The notes under the pieces were generated by a model. The model was given only the letters and a program-made list of their open reading frames with translations. It searched no databases and had not been told where the DNA came from. Shown piece by piece: positions 1 through 8,207 of a stretch of DNA of 64,000 bases. The translations under genes and the position numbers were made by a program. Origin of the DNA: Sphingomonas adhaesiva (GTDB lineage Bacteria; Pseudomonadota; Alphaproteobacteria; Sphingomonadales; Sphingomonadaceae); contig NZ_NWVC01000003.1 in NCBI RefSeq assembly GCF_002374855.1, forward strand, positions 248,001 to 312,000. Reading direction: 5' to 3'. Positions within the stretch are counted from its first letter, which is position 1. The number at the start of each line of letters is the position of its first letter.

Positions 1-567
1 TGGTTCGACAAGGTACCGTCGAAATTCTCCGGCTGGAGCGAGGCGGAATTCCGCGCCGCGGGTTTCCGCGCGGTGCCCGGCAGTATCGTGCGCCGCGGCG
101 CGCATGTCGCCAAGGGCGCGGTGCTGATGCCCAGCTTCGTCAACATCGGCGCCTATGTCGGCGAAGGCACGATGGTCGATACCTGGGCCACCGTCGGCAG
201 CTGCGCGCAGATCGGGAAGAACGTCCACATCTCCGGCGGCGCCGGGATCGGCGGCGTGCTGGAGCCGTTGCAGGCCGATCCGGTCATCATCGGCGACGGC
301 GCGTTCATCGGCGCGCGCAGCGAAGTGGCCGAGGGTGTGCGCGTGGGCGAGGGCGCGGTGCTGTCGATGGGCGTGTACCTGGGCGCGTCGACCAAGATCA
401 TCGACCGCGCCACCGGCGAGGTGTATCGCGGCGAAGTACCGCCCTATGCGGTGGTCGTGCCCGGGTCGACCGGCGGCAATTTGGGCCTGTATTGCGCGGT
501 GATCGTCAAGCGCGTCGACGCGCAGACCCGCAGCAAGACCAGCATCAACGAACTGCTGCGCGACTGA
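1..567 (+). CDS. dapD: 2,3,4,5-tetrahydropyridine-2,6-dicarboxylate N-succinyltransferase (3' part)
   Basis: The reading frame is open from the first base and encodes the last 188 residues of DapD; the N-terminal third (roughly 90 residues) lies outside the window. DapD transfers succinyl from succinyl-CoA to tetrahydrodipicolinate in the lysine/diaminopimelate pathway, in the cytoplasm, as a trimer. The left-handed beta-helix core is plain: [35 protein letters not shown] and GVLEPLQA are signature segments of the family, and hexapeptide-type repeats ([20 protein letters not shown]) follow. It ends in a TGA and is followed by a 123-bp gap before glpX. The identification is secure; the gene is cut only by the window edge. 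Confidence 0.97.
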   Translation, partial: WFDKVPSKFSGWSEAEFRAAGFRAVPGSIVRRGAHVAKGAVLMPSFVNIGAYVGEGTMVDTWATVGSCAQIGKNVHISGGAGIGGVLEPLQADPVIIGDGAFIGARSEVAEGVRVGEGAVLSMGVYLGASTKIIDRATGEVYRGEVPPYAVVVPGSTGGNLGLYCAVIVKRVDAQTRSKTSINELLRD

Positions 568-690
568 TCCCGCAACGGGGCGGTGCGCGCGTATAACATG
601 TAAAACAAAATCACCGCGCTGCCTCGACACCGTCATGTGCCGCGCCTATCCACGGGCGCAGCAACCGCCCGTGGATGAAGAGGAAAAGCG

Positions 691-1656
691 ATGCCGACCG
701 CCAGCAAGGTTCTCGACCGTGTGCTCGTGCTGGAAATGGTGCGCGTGACCGAGGCGGCGGCGATCGCCGCCTCGACGCTGACCGGGCGCGGCGACGAAAA
801 GGCCGCCGACGCCGCCGCGGTGGAGGCGATGCGCGCCGCGCTCAACGAACTGCCGATGGAGGGCACCGTCGTCATCGGCGAGGGCGAGCGCGACGAGGCG
901 CCGATGCTGTACATCGGCGAGAAGGTGGGCACCGGCAACGGGCCGAAGATCGACATCGCGCTCGATCCGCTGGAAGGCACCACGATCTGCGCCAAGTCGG
1001 GGCCGAACAGCCTGGCGGTGCTGGCGATCGCGGAGGCGGGCGGGCTGCTCAACGCGCCCGACGTCTATATGGACAAGCTGGCGGTCGGCCCCGGCCTGCC
1101 CGCCGGGGTCATCGACCTCGACCGCACGCCGACCCAGAATGTCGAGGCGATCGCGGCGGCCAAGGGGGTGAAGCCGAGCGAGATCATCGCCTGCGTCCTC
1201 GACCGCCCGCGGCACGAGGCGTTGATCGCCGAGCTGCGCGCGATCGGTTGCGGCGTGGTGCTGATCGGCGACGGCGACGTCGCTGGCGTGATCGCCACGT
1301 CCGATCCCGACACCACGATCGACGTCTACATGGGATCGGGCGGCGCGCCGGAAGGCGTGCTGGCCTGTGCGGCGCTGCGCTGCGTCGGCGGGCAGTTCAA
1401 GGGCCGGCTGCTGTTCCGCAACGACGACGAACGCGCCCGCGCGCGCAAATGGGGGATCGAGGATCTCGACCGCCAGTACGACCTGAAGGAACTGGCGAAG
1501 GGCGACTGCATCTTTGCCGCCACCGGCGTGACCGACGGCTCGCTGCTCGCCGGGGTCAAGCGCAAGGGCAAGGTGATGACGACCGAAAGCGTCGTGATGC
1601 GCGCCTCGTCCGGCACGGTGCGCTGGGTGAAGGGCGAACACCGCCTCGACCAGTAA
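691..1656 (+). CDS. glpX: Class II fructose-1,6-bisphosphatase
   Basis: A 321-residue protein of the usual GlpX length. It hydrolyses fructose-1,6-bisphosphate to fructose-6-phosphate in gluconeogenesis, in the cytoplasm, with divalent metal. The metal-binding signatures are visible: GEGERDE at about residues 63-69 and DPLEGTT at about 92-98, followed by VGPGLPAG and a conserved C-terminal half (GSGGAPEG, GGQFKGRL). The start ATG is preceded by a purine-rich GAAGAGGAAAAGCG. It lies downstream of dapD but with a 123-bp gap, so it probably has its own promoter. In alphaproteobacteria the class II enzyme is often the only or main FBPase. Confidence 0.96.
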   Translation: MPTASKVLDRVLVLEMVRVTEAAAIAASTLTGRGDEKAADAAAVEAMRAALNELPMEGTVVIGEGERDEAPMLYIGEKVGTGNGPKIDIALDPLEGTTICAKSGPNSLAVLAIAEAGGLLNAPDVYMDKLAVGPGLPAGVIDLDRTPTQNVEAIAAAKGVKPSEIIACVLDRPRHEALIAELRAIGCGVVLIGDGDVAGVIATSDPDTTIDVYMGSGGAPEGVLACAALRCVGGQFKGRLLFRNDDERARARKWGIEDLDRQYDLKELAKGDCIFAATGVTDGSLLAGVKRKGKVMTTESVVMRASSGTVRWVKGEHRLDQ

Positions 1657-1665
1657 CGGCCCCGT

Positions 1666-2370
1666 GTGATCGCCCTCGTCGCGCTGACGGCGGCGCTCGG
1701 CGCGCTCTGGGCCTATCTGCGCGGCGGCGTGCTGCCTGTCGGCTGGACGCCGGTACGCCGCGGCCCGGCGCGCCGCCTGTGGCGGCAGTGCGTGTGGCTG
1801 GGCGGGACGACGCTGGCGGTGCTGGCGCTGACCGGACGGCTGAACGCGCTGGTCGCGCTGCCGCCCGAGTTTTTCCCCGCGCGCGCCGCCGCGATCCGCT
1901 GGGCGGGGGGCACGATCGTCGTCGATGCCGGGGCGCTGTGGGTGGTCGGCGGGATCATGCTGGGCGGCGCGATGCTGGCGCTGGCCGAACGCTGGCGCGG
2001 GCGCCCGCTGGGGCTGGGCGATGTCGAGGGGTTGATGCCGCGCACCTCCGCGGGCCTGTTGTGGAGCGTGCCGCTGTCGATCGGCGCGGGGGTGAACGAG
2101 GAAGCGTTCTTCCGCCTGTTGCTGCCGATCGCCATCGCGTGGGTGACTGGATCGGCGCTGGCGGGGTTCGCGGTGGCGACCGCGCTGTTCGGCATCGCGC
2201 ACCGTTACCAGGGCTGGCGCGGGGTGGCGGCGACCGCGGTGTCGGGCGCGCTGCTGGCGTTCGTCTACCTGCTGACCGGGCAGCTATGGACCGCGATCGC
2301 GCTGCACATCGCGATCGACCTCAACGCGCTGATGCTGCGGCCGGTGCTGTCGGGGCGGGTGCGTTGGTGA
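1666..2370 (+). CDS. CPBP family intramembrane metalloprotease (Abi/CAAX-like)
   Basis: A 234-residue hydrophobic protein with about six to seven predicted membrane segments. The three motifs of the CPBP (Abi) family are present in the C-terminal half: EEAFFR (the EExxxR motif), a His in FGIAHRYQG, and LHIAIDLN (HxxxD/N). Members are glutamic-type or metal-dependent intramembrane proteases related to Rce1; substrates here are unknown. The GTG start is only 9 bp after the glpX stop, so the two are probably co-transcribed. The start is uncertain, because a GTG two bases upstream lies in another frame and there is no strong ribosome-binding site. Confidence 0.8.
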   Translation: MIALVALTAALGALWAYLRGGVLPVGWTPVRRGPARRLWRQCVWLGGTTLAVLALTGRLNALVALPPEFFPARAAAIRWAGGTIVVDAGALWVVGGIMLGGAMLALAERWRGRPLGLGDVEGLMPRTSAGLLWSVPLSIGAGVNEEAFFRLLLPIAIAWVTGSALAGFAVATALFGIAHRYQGWRGVAATAVSGALLAFVYLLTGQLWTAIALHIAIDLNALMLRPVLSGRVRW

Positions 2371-2407
2371 GGGGCGCGATGCCGAGCCGAAGCGGGGCGC
2401 GGCGCCG

Positions 2408-2758
2408 TCACAGCTGAACGCCCAGGCGCGGCGCCAGCCACGTCATGGCCGCATAAAGCGCGATGGTCAGGCAGCATCCTGCCAGCAGCGCGGGCCAGAA
2501 CCCCAACCCGTGCCGAAGCAGCGACGGGATGAGAAGAAACATAGGCAACGAGGGCAGGACGTACCAGAAGGTCGCCTGCGCATGCGCGGCCATGTTGGTG
2601 GCATCCGGCTTTTCGCCCCACAGCCAGATCATGCCGAGCACCGACACCAGCGGCAGCGATGCGATGAGTGCGCCGAAGCCCGGATAACGTCTGGCCAGCG
2701 TCGATGCGATCGCGATCAGAACCCCGGAAATGGCGGCTTTCAGGGTGAGATACAGCAT
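2408..2758 (-). CDS. DUF3147-type small membrane protein
   Basis: A 116-residue membrane protein with four hydrophobic segments (about residues 3-20, 28-46, 60-82 and 87-108). Its layout and the stretches IASLPLVSVLGMIWLW and FWYVLPSLPMFLLIPSLL match the DUF3147 family, which has no known function. It is convergent with the CPBP protease gene and stands alone on this strand. The start ATG follows ACGGGAAG. The family call rests on motif memory. Confidence 0.7.
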   Translation of the reverse strand: MLYLTLKAAISGVLIAIASTLARRYPGFGALIASLPLVSVLGMIWLWGEKPDATNMAAHAQATFWYVLPSLPMFLLIPSLLRHGLGFWPALLAGCCLTIALYAAMTWLAPRLGVQL

Positions 2759-2823
2759 CTTCCCGTCGTAGCGCGGCGACGTCCGTCACGGAAGCGGGCG
2801 GGACGCCGAGTGCGCCTCCGCGC

Positions 2824-3534
2824 TCAGCGCGCCGCGCGCGCCTTCGCGATCGCGTCCTGCAGCCGTTCGATCGGCAGCGCGCCGCTCAGCACCTGGTCGC
2901 CCACCACCCAGCTGGGCGTGCCGGTGATGCCCAGCTTTGCGGCGGTTTCCATGTTCTGGCGGATCGTCGCATCGGCATCGGCGGGGATGCGCGCGGCGTC
3001 GACGCCGGACGCCTTAGCGGCCTGCGCGATCGTCGCGTCGCTGACCGGGCCGGCGGCGTAGAGCGCATCGTGGAACGCCTTGAACTTCCCCTGCGACGCC
3101 GCCGCCAGCGCGGCGCGCGCGGCGGTGCGGCTTTCGTCGGACAGGACCGGCAATTCCTTGAACACCACGCGCAGGTTGCGGTCGGCGGCGACCAGCCGGT
3201 CGATCGTCGGCAGGCTGGCGCGGCAGAAGCCGCAATTATAGTCGTAATATTCGACCAGCGTGACATCGCCCTTGGGATTGCCGATCCATGCACCGGCATA
3301 GGGTTCCTCGATCACGCCGCGCGACGCGGCGACCGCGCGGGCGGCGTCGCGTTCCTGCAATTTCTGCATTGCCTGCGGGATGATCTCCGGGTTGGCCAGC
3401 AGATATTCGCGCACCACCTGTTCGGTGCGCGCGCGGTCGCCCGCATCCGGCGCGGCGCGATTGGCCAGCCACATGCCGCCCGCGCCGAACAACGCGCCCA
3501 GCACCACCATTCCCAGCAACCAGACGCGGTTCAC
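2824..3534 (-). CDS. DsbA-family thioredoxin-fold protein (CGFC), membrane-anchored or exported
   Basis: A 236-residue protein beginning with a hydrophobic segment (residues 4-22) that acts as signal or anchor, then a DsbA/BdbD-like thioredoxin domain. The redox motif is in NCGFCRAS and the cis-proline loop is GITGTPSWVV. It probably oxidises or isomerises disulfides in periplasmic proteins. It starts with GTG overlapping the stop of the upstream M48 protease gene in a GTGA, so the two are translationally coupled; the pairing suggests a joint role in envelope protein quality control. Two more DsbA-like genes lie at 18288-19726. Confidence 0.88.
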   Translation of the reverse strand: MNRVWLLGMVVLGALFGAGGMWLANRAAPDAGDRARTEQVVREYLLANPEIIPQAMQKLQERDAARAVAASRGVIEEPYAGAWIGNPKGDVTLVEYYDYNCGFCRASLPTIDRLVAADRNLRVVFKELPVLSDESRTAARAALAAASQGKFKAFHDALYAAGPVSDATIAQAAKASGVDAARIPADADATIRQNMETAAKLGITGTPSWVVGDQVLSGALPIERLQDAIAKARAAR

Positions 3535-4922
3535 CGTTTCTTCTTCCTGTCCTTGTCGGCCGCGGTCTGCGAGGTCATCGCGATATCCTGCGCGCGGATC
3601 CAGTCGGGGGTATTTTTCGTCAGGCCCGCCATCGCCGCGCGCGCGCGATCGACGGCGGTGCGATGGTCGCCGACCATGCTGGCGCGCTCGGCACTCGCCA
3701 GCGCGGCACGCGCCTCGTCCCCGGTCAGTTCGTAGACGGTGCCCAGCTGGAACCAGGCGAACGGATTCTCCGTATCGCGGCCCACTGCGGTGCGCAGCAC
3801 GCGCTTGGCCTCGTCGTAATTCTTGGGGTCTTCGGTGGCGATCAGCGCATGACCGTAGGTGGTGGCGATCAGCGGGTCGTTGCGCGACCCCTCGGTCGCC
3901 TGCCTGAGCGGGGCGATCGCCAGCTTGGGCTTGCCCGCTTCCAGCAGGATCTGGCCCATGATCTCCTGGAAATAGGGATCGTCGGGGGAATGCGCGACCA
4001 GCGCCTCCGCCTCGGCATCGGCTTTGTCGGGGTAGCCGGCACGATGATAGGCATAGGCGCGCGCGTAATGCGCATAGACCGACTGGTCGCTTTCCGGATA
4101 TTTCTGCATCGCCTGCGGCGGGGGGAGCAGGTAACCGTCCAGCTTCGCCTTCACGCGGCGGAACCGCTCCTCGATCGCCGGGTCGGACGGCTTGTTCCAT
4201 GCCGGCGACGCCTGAAGATCGGCGGTCAGCGTCTGGATGCGCGTGCCCGACAGCGGGTGCGATTGCATGAACGGGTCGATGTTCTTCGTCCCGTAGCGAT
4301 ATTCCTGCTGCTGCAACGTCTTGAAGAAGCTGAGCATCCCCTTGCCGGTGATGTTCGCGGTATTGAGGTAGCGGACCGCGGAGGCGTCGGCGGTCGCTTC
4401 CTGCACGCGGGTGAACGACAGGTATTTGCCCAGCGCGGCCTGTTGCCCGGCGGCCAGGATGCCCGCGCCCGCCTCGCCCCCGCCCGCCGCCATCGCGGCA
4501 AGCCCCAGGACCATCGACAGCAGATAGATGCCCATCGCGGGCTTCTGCGCCTGTTCGCCGCTGATGATATGGCCGTCGGCGATATGCCCTAGTTCATGCG
4601 CGATCACGCCCTGCACCTGGTTGGCGTTGTCGGCCGCCTGGATCAGCCCGGTGTGGATGTAGACGATCTGCCCGCCAGCGACGAAGGCGTTGATCGAATC
4701 GTCGTTGACCAGCGCGAACTGGACGTCGGTGGGGCGCAGCCCAGCGGCGGTGACCAGCGGCGCCGACATGTCGCGCAGCAGCGCCTCGGTCTCCGCATCG
4801 CGCAGGATCGATTGCGCCTGTGCGGGCTGCGCGGCGACCAGCACCGTCACCGCGATGCCGATCACGAACCGGCGGAAGGGCGCGCGGCGCGCGGTCGCGC
4901 GGCGGATGGGTCGGGGCGTCAT
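3531..4922 (-). CDS. M48 family metalloprotease with TPR repeats (BepA/YfgC-like)
   Basis: A 463-residue exported protein. The signal peptide is residues about 17-37 (cleavage near AQA). The zinc motif HELGH lies at about residues 109-113 within VIAHELGHIADGH, followed by a hydrophobic stretch around 128-155 and the second conserved region with ATADASAVRYL, which holds the third ligand Glu. The C-terminal part carries TPR-like helices (AHYARAYAYHRAGYPDKADAEAEAL and following). This is the architecture of BepA, a periplasmic protease and chaperone for outer-membrane protein assembly. The start was chosen at MTPRPIRR because the upstream codons read into Arg/Pro-rich non-coding sequence. The downstream DsbA-like gene overlaps by 4 bp. 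Confidence 0.88.
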   Translation of the reverse strand: MTPRPIRRATARRAPFRRFVIGIAVTVLVAAQPAQAQSILRDAETEALLRDMSAPLVTAAGLRPTDVQFALVNDDSINAFVAGGQIVYIHTGLIQAADNANQVQGVIAHELGHIADGHIISGEQAQKPAMGIYLLSMVLGLAAMAAGGGEAGAGILAAGQQAALGKYLSFTRVQEATADASAVRYLNTANITGKGMLSFFKTLQQQEYRYGTKNIDPFMQSHPLSGTRIQTLTADLQASPAWNKPSDPAIEERFRRVKAKLDGYLLPPPQAMQKYPESDQSVYAHYARAYAYHRAGYPDKADAEAEALVAHSPDDPYFQEIMGQILLEAGKPKLAIAPLRQATEGSRNDPLIATTYGHALIATEDPKNYDEAKRVLRTAVGRDTENPFAWFQLGTVYELTGDEARAALASAERASMVGDHRTAVDRARAAMAGLTKNTPDWIRAQDIAMTSQTAADKDRKKKR

Positions 4923-4980
4923 CGCGCGCCGGGATAGCGACGGTCGCTGAACCGCCGCTGACCCGACGTCGCCGAAGCGG

Positions 4981-5035
4981 CCGGCCGCCCCCGTCCGTCC
5001 ACGCCGCGCGGCGGCGGGGGGAGGAGGGCGGCCGG
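4981..5035. other. Long inverted repeat between rne and the M48 protease gene
   Basis: A perfect 10-bp inverted repeat (CCGGCCGCCC at 4981-4990 and its complement at 5026-5035) flanks a 35-base loop that itself contains the palindrome CGCCGCGCGGCG. It starts 5 bases after the RNase E stop on the minus strand. It could act as a terminator or as an mRNA-stabilising or processing hairpin between rne and the protease operon. There is no U-run, so intrinsic termination is doubtful. Confidence 0.5.
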
Positions 5036-5040
5036 GTCCG

Positions 5041-7746
5041 TCATGCGCCGAAGGTGCGCTGCCACCAGCCGCGACGCGGGGTGGTGGGGGCGCCGTCGTC
5101 CTTCGCCTCGTCCTCGGTGGCATCCGACGAAGCATCCGACGGGGCGTCGTCGCCATCGGTTTTGGCCTCCGCTGCCGGAGCAGCCTCGGCCGGCTCGGCG
5201 GCAGGGGCGTCGGCCTTCTTGCGGCGCGTACGCTTCGGCTTGGCCGGGGCGGGGGCCGCTTCCGGCTCGTCGGCTTCCGGCTCGGGCGCGCCCAGGCCGT
5301 CGTTCACCGGACCGGCATCGCCCGCCTCGGCGATCGGCTCGACCGGCTTCTTGCGGCGGGTGCGCTTGGGCTTGGCCGGGGCATCCGCCGCAGCGGCCTC
5401 GGCGACCGGCGCGGGCGCGGGCGCGGCGTCTTCCTCGACCGCGGCCGCTTCGACCGGGGCAGCGGCGCGGGCGCGCGGGCGGCGGCGCGTCTTGGGCGCC
5501 GGTTCGGGCGCGGGCGCCTCCTCCGGCTCGGCCGCGACGACCGGTTCGGCCTCGGCTTCCGCCTCGACGGCGTCGCTCACCGGCTCGGTGCCGGCGGCAT
5601 CGCCCTCCGCCGGACGGTCACCGTCGCGACGGCGACCGCGACGGCCGCGGCGGCCACGGCGGCGACCGGCGCCTTCGCCCTCCGCCTCGACCGGAGCGGT
5701 GTCGTCCGCAACGGCCTCGGCCTCGGCGTCCTCATCCGCTTCGGCGGCAGGAGCGTCGACGTCGCGCTCCGCGGATTCGCCGTCCTCGCTCTCGCCCTCG
5801 GGCCGGTTGCGGCCGCGACGACCACGGCGGCGGCGACGGCGGCGGCCGTTGCGGCCCTCGCCGTCACCCTCGCCCTCGGCGCGCTCGCGGCGTTCGGACG
5901 GCGCCTCGTCTTCCTCGACGGCCTCGTCCTCCTCCTCGATCTCGTCCTCTTCCTCGATGTCGAGATCGTCCTCGAGATCCTCGATCGGGCGGTCGAACTT
6001 GGGTGCGTGCGCGGGCGGCGGGCCGGACGCCTCGACCGACATGCGCGCGCCTTCCTGCTCGCCGTCGGCGATGATGTCGACCTGCACGCCGTAGCGATCC
6101 TCGATCTCGGCGATGTCGGCGCGCTTGCGGTTGAGGACGTAGAAGGCCGCTTCCTGGCTGCACCGCAGCGTCAGCAGCGATCCGCGCCCGCGCGCGGCCT
6201 CATCCTCCAGCAGGCGCAGCGCCGACAGGCCCGACGACGACGCGGTGCGCACGAAGCCGGTACCCTCGCAATGCGGGCACGGGCGGGTCGATGCCTCCAG
6301 CACGCCGGTGCGCAGCCGCTGGCGGCTCATCTCCATCAGCCCGAAGCTGGAGATGCGGCCGACCTGGATGCGCGCGCGGTCGTTCTTCAGCGCCTCCTTC
6401 ATCGCCTTCTCGACCTTCCGGACATTGGAATTGTTGTCCATGTCGATGAAGTCGATGACGACCAGGCCCGCCATGTCGCGCAGCCGCAGCTGGCGCGCGA
6501 TTTCCTGCGCCGCTTCCAGGTTGGTCGCGGTGGCGGTCTGCTCGATATTGTGTTCGCGGGTCGACCGGCCGGAGTTGATGTCGATCGACACCAGCGCCTC
6601 GGTCGGGTTGATGACCAGATAGCCGCCCGACTTCAGCTGGACGACCGGATGGTACATCGCCGCCAGTTGGTCCTCCACGCCGGCGCGCTGGTACAGCGGC
6701 ACCGGGTCGCTGTAATGCTTCACCTTCTTGGCGTGGCTGGGCATCAGCAGCTTCATGAATTCGCGCGCCTGGCGATAGCCTTCGTCGCCCTCGACGATCA
6801 CCTCGTCGATGTCCTTGTTGTAGATGTCGCGGATCGCACGCTTCATCAGGTCGCTGTCGCCATAGACGAGCGCGGGCGCGGACGAGGTCAGCGTCTTTTC
6901 ACGGATCTCGTCCCACAGCCGGGCGAGATAGTCGAAGTCGCGCTTGATCTCGGTCTTGGTGCGCTGCAGCCCGGCGGTGCGCACGATGCAGCCCATCGAC
7001 GCCGGCAGCGCCAGATCGGCCATGATCGACTTCAGCCGCTTGCGATCGGCCGCGTTCGAGATCTTCCGGCTGATCCCGCCCCCGTGCGAGGTGTTGGGCA
7101 TCAGCACGCAATAGCGGCCCGCCAGCGACAGATAGGTGGTCAGCGCCGCACCCTTGTTGCCGCGCTCCTCCTTGACGACCTGCACCAGCAGCACCTGGCG
7201 GCGGCGGATGACGTCCTGAATCTTGTAGCGGCGGCGCAGGTTCATGCGGCGCTGGCGCAGCGCCTCGACCTGATCGTCGTTGCCGCCGCCGTTGCCGCGC
7301 GACCGGCGACGCGGCGCGTCCCCGCCATGATCGTCGCCGCCGTGATCGTCGTCGCCGGCGTCCACGTCGTCGGCGTGATCGTCGTCGGCATCCTCGTCGC
7401 CGTCCTCGTCATCGTCGGCGGCGTCCAGCTCGGCGCGCAGCGCGGCTTCCTCGGCGGCGTGTTCCGCTTCCTCACGCAGCAGCGCGTCGCGATCCTCCTT
7501 GGGGATCTGGTAATAATCCGGGTGGATTTCGGAAAAGGCCAGGAAGCCGTGGCGGTTGCCGCCGTAATCGACGAAGGCCGCCTGCAGCGACGGCTCGACG
7601 CGCGTCACCTTGGCCAGATAGATATTGCCCTTGAGCTGCTTGCGCTCGGCACTTTCGAAATCGAATTCCTCGATCCGGTTACTCTTGACGACGGCCACCC
7701 GGGTTTCTTCCCGGTGGCGTGCGTCGATCAGCATGCGCGTGGTCAT
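5041..7746 (-). CDS. rne: Ribonuclease E/G
   Basis: A 901-residue endoribonuclease, the scaffold of the RNA degradosome and maturase of rRNA and tRNA. The start MTTRMLIDARHREETRVAVV matches the alphaproteobacterial N-terminus. Domains in order: an S1 RNA-binding domain (about 35-200) split by an Asp/His-rich insertion (about 108-143), the DNase I-like catalytic domain with catalytic aspartates at about D389 (VSIDINSGRS) and D432 (VVIDFIDM), and the zinc-link CPHC at about 490-493. From about residue 590 the tail is disordered, alternating acidic blocks with Arg-rich blocks and Lys/Arg patches (PKRTRRKK), ending GWWQRTFGA; such tails bind RNA and degradosome partners. It is divergent from the amidase gene across a 461-bp leader region. 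Confidence 0.97.
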   Translation of the reverse strand: MTTRMLIDARHREETRVAVVKSNRIEEFDFESAERKQLKGNIYLAKVTRVEPSLQAAFVDYGGNRHGFLAFSEIHPDYYQIPKEDRDALLREEAEHAAEEAALRAELDAADDDEDGDEDADDDHADDVDAGDDDHGGDDHGGDAPRRRSRGNGGGNDDQVEALRQRRMNLRRRYKIQDVIRRRQVLLVQVVKEERGNKGAALTTYLSLAGRYCVLMPNTSHGGGISRKISNAADRKRLKSIMADLALPASMGCIVRTAGLQRTKTEIKRDFDYLARLWDEIREKTLTSSAPALVYGDSDLMKRAIRDIYNKDIDEVIVEGDEGYRQAREFMKLLMPSHAKKVKHYSDPVPLYQRAGVEDQLAAMYHPVVQLKSGGYLVINPTEALVSIDINSGRSTREHNIEQTATATNLEAAQEIARQLRLRDMAGLVVIDFIDMDNNSNVRKVEKAMKEALKNDRARIQVGRISSFGLMEMSRQRLRTGVLEASTRPCPHCEGTGFVRTASSSGLSALRLLEDEAARGRGSLLTLRCSQEAAFYVLNRKRADIAEIEDRYGVQVDIIADGEQEGARMSVEASGPPPAHAPKFDRPIEDLEDDLDIEEEDEIEEEDEAVEEDEAPSERRERAEGEGDGEGRNGRRRRRRRGRRGRNRPEGESEDGESAERDVDAPAAEADEDAEAEAVADDTAPVEAEGEGAGRRRGRRGRRGRRRDGDRPAEGDAAGTEPVSDAVEAEAEAEPVVAAEPEEAPAPEPAPKTRRRPRARAAAPVEAAAVEEDAAPAPAPVAEAAAADAPAKPKRTRRKKPVEPIAEAGDAGPVNDGLGAPEPEADEPEAAPAPAKPKRTRRKKADAPAAEPAEAAPAAEAKTDGDDAPSDASSDATEDEAKDDGAPTTPRRGWWQRTFGA

Positions 7747-8207
7747 TGAACGGTCTCCACGCGCCCGGCCTGCCCGCATGGGGCGCCGCGGCGCGACGAT
7801 AAGGCGCGGCCGCCCGCCCGAAGGGGGCGGCGGCGCGGATGGTGATGGGTGCTGCTGTCGCTGGCCGCAGGCCCCGGACGTGCCGGGGACCGACGAAGGC
7901 CGCGACCGTACCGTCACCGCCGGCAGGGGCCGGTCGGAACAGCGGTCGGGCGGAATACGGCATTGCGAGCGTCAACCTGATGGCCCGGTGCCGGCGACAT
8001 GCCGGGCGGGCAGTTAGTTCGGGGAGCAAGTTGCGCGCCAGGCACGCTCCTTTCCCCGAAATGACGGGGTAGCATTGCCGCGCCCGCGCATCAACCGGCA
8101 CGTTTCGGCCGGCGACATGGCAAATGCGCCGGCAATCTCTTTCCGAACACAACGTTAACCGCGCGCGGCAACCGCGGCTTGAAACCACGTTGCCTAACAC
8201 CGCCGGC
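7747..8207. other. 461-bp divergent intergenic region (rne leader and amidase promoter)
   Basis: No convincing gene is seen in this stretch. It separates the divergent rne and amidase genes and must hold both promoters. RNase E leaders in enterobacteria are long and structured and serve autoregulation, so a long leader here would fit, but this is inference. A short hairpin with stem CCCCG/CGGGG lies at 8054-8069. The half next to the amidase gene is relatively AT-rich (AACACAACGTTAACC near 8147-8161), a plausible promoter area without a clear consensus. Confidence 0.5.
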
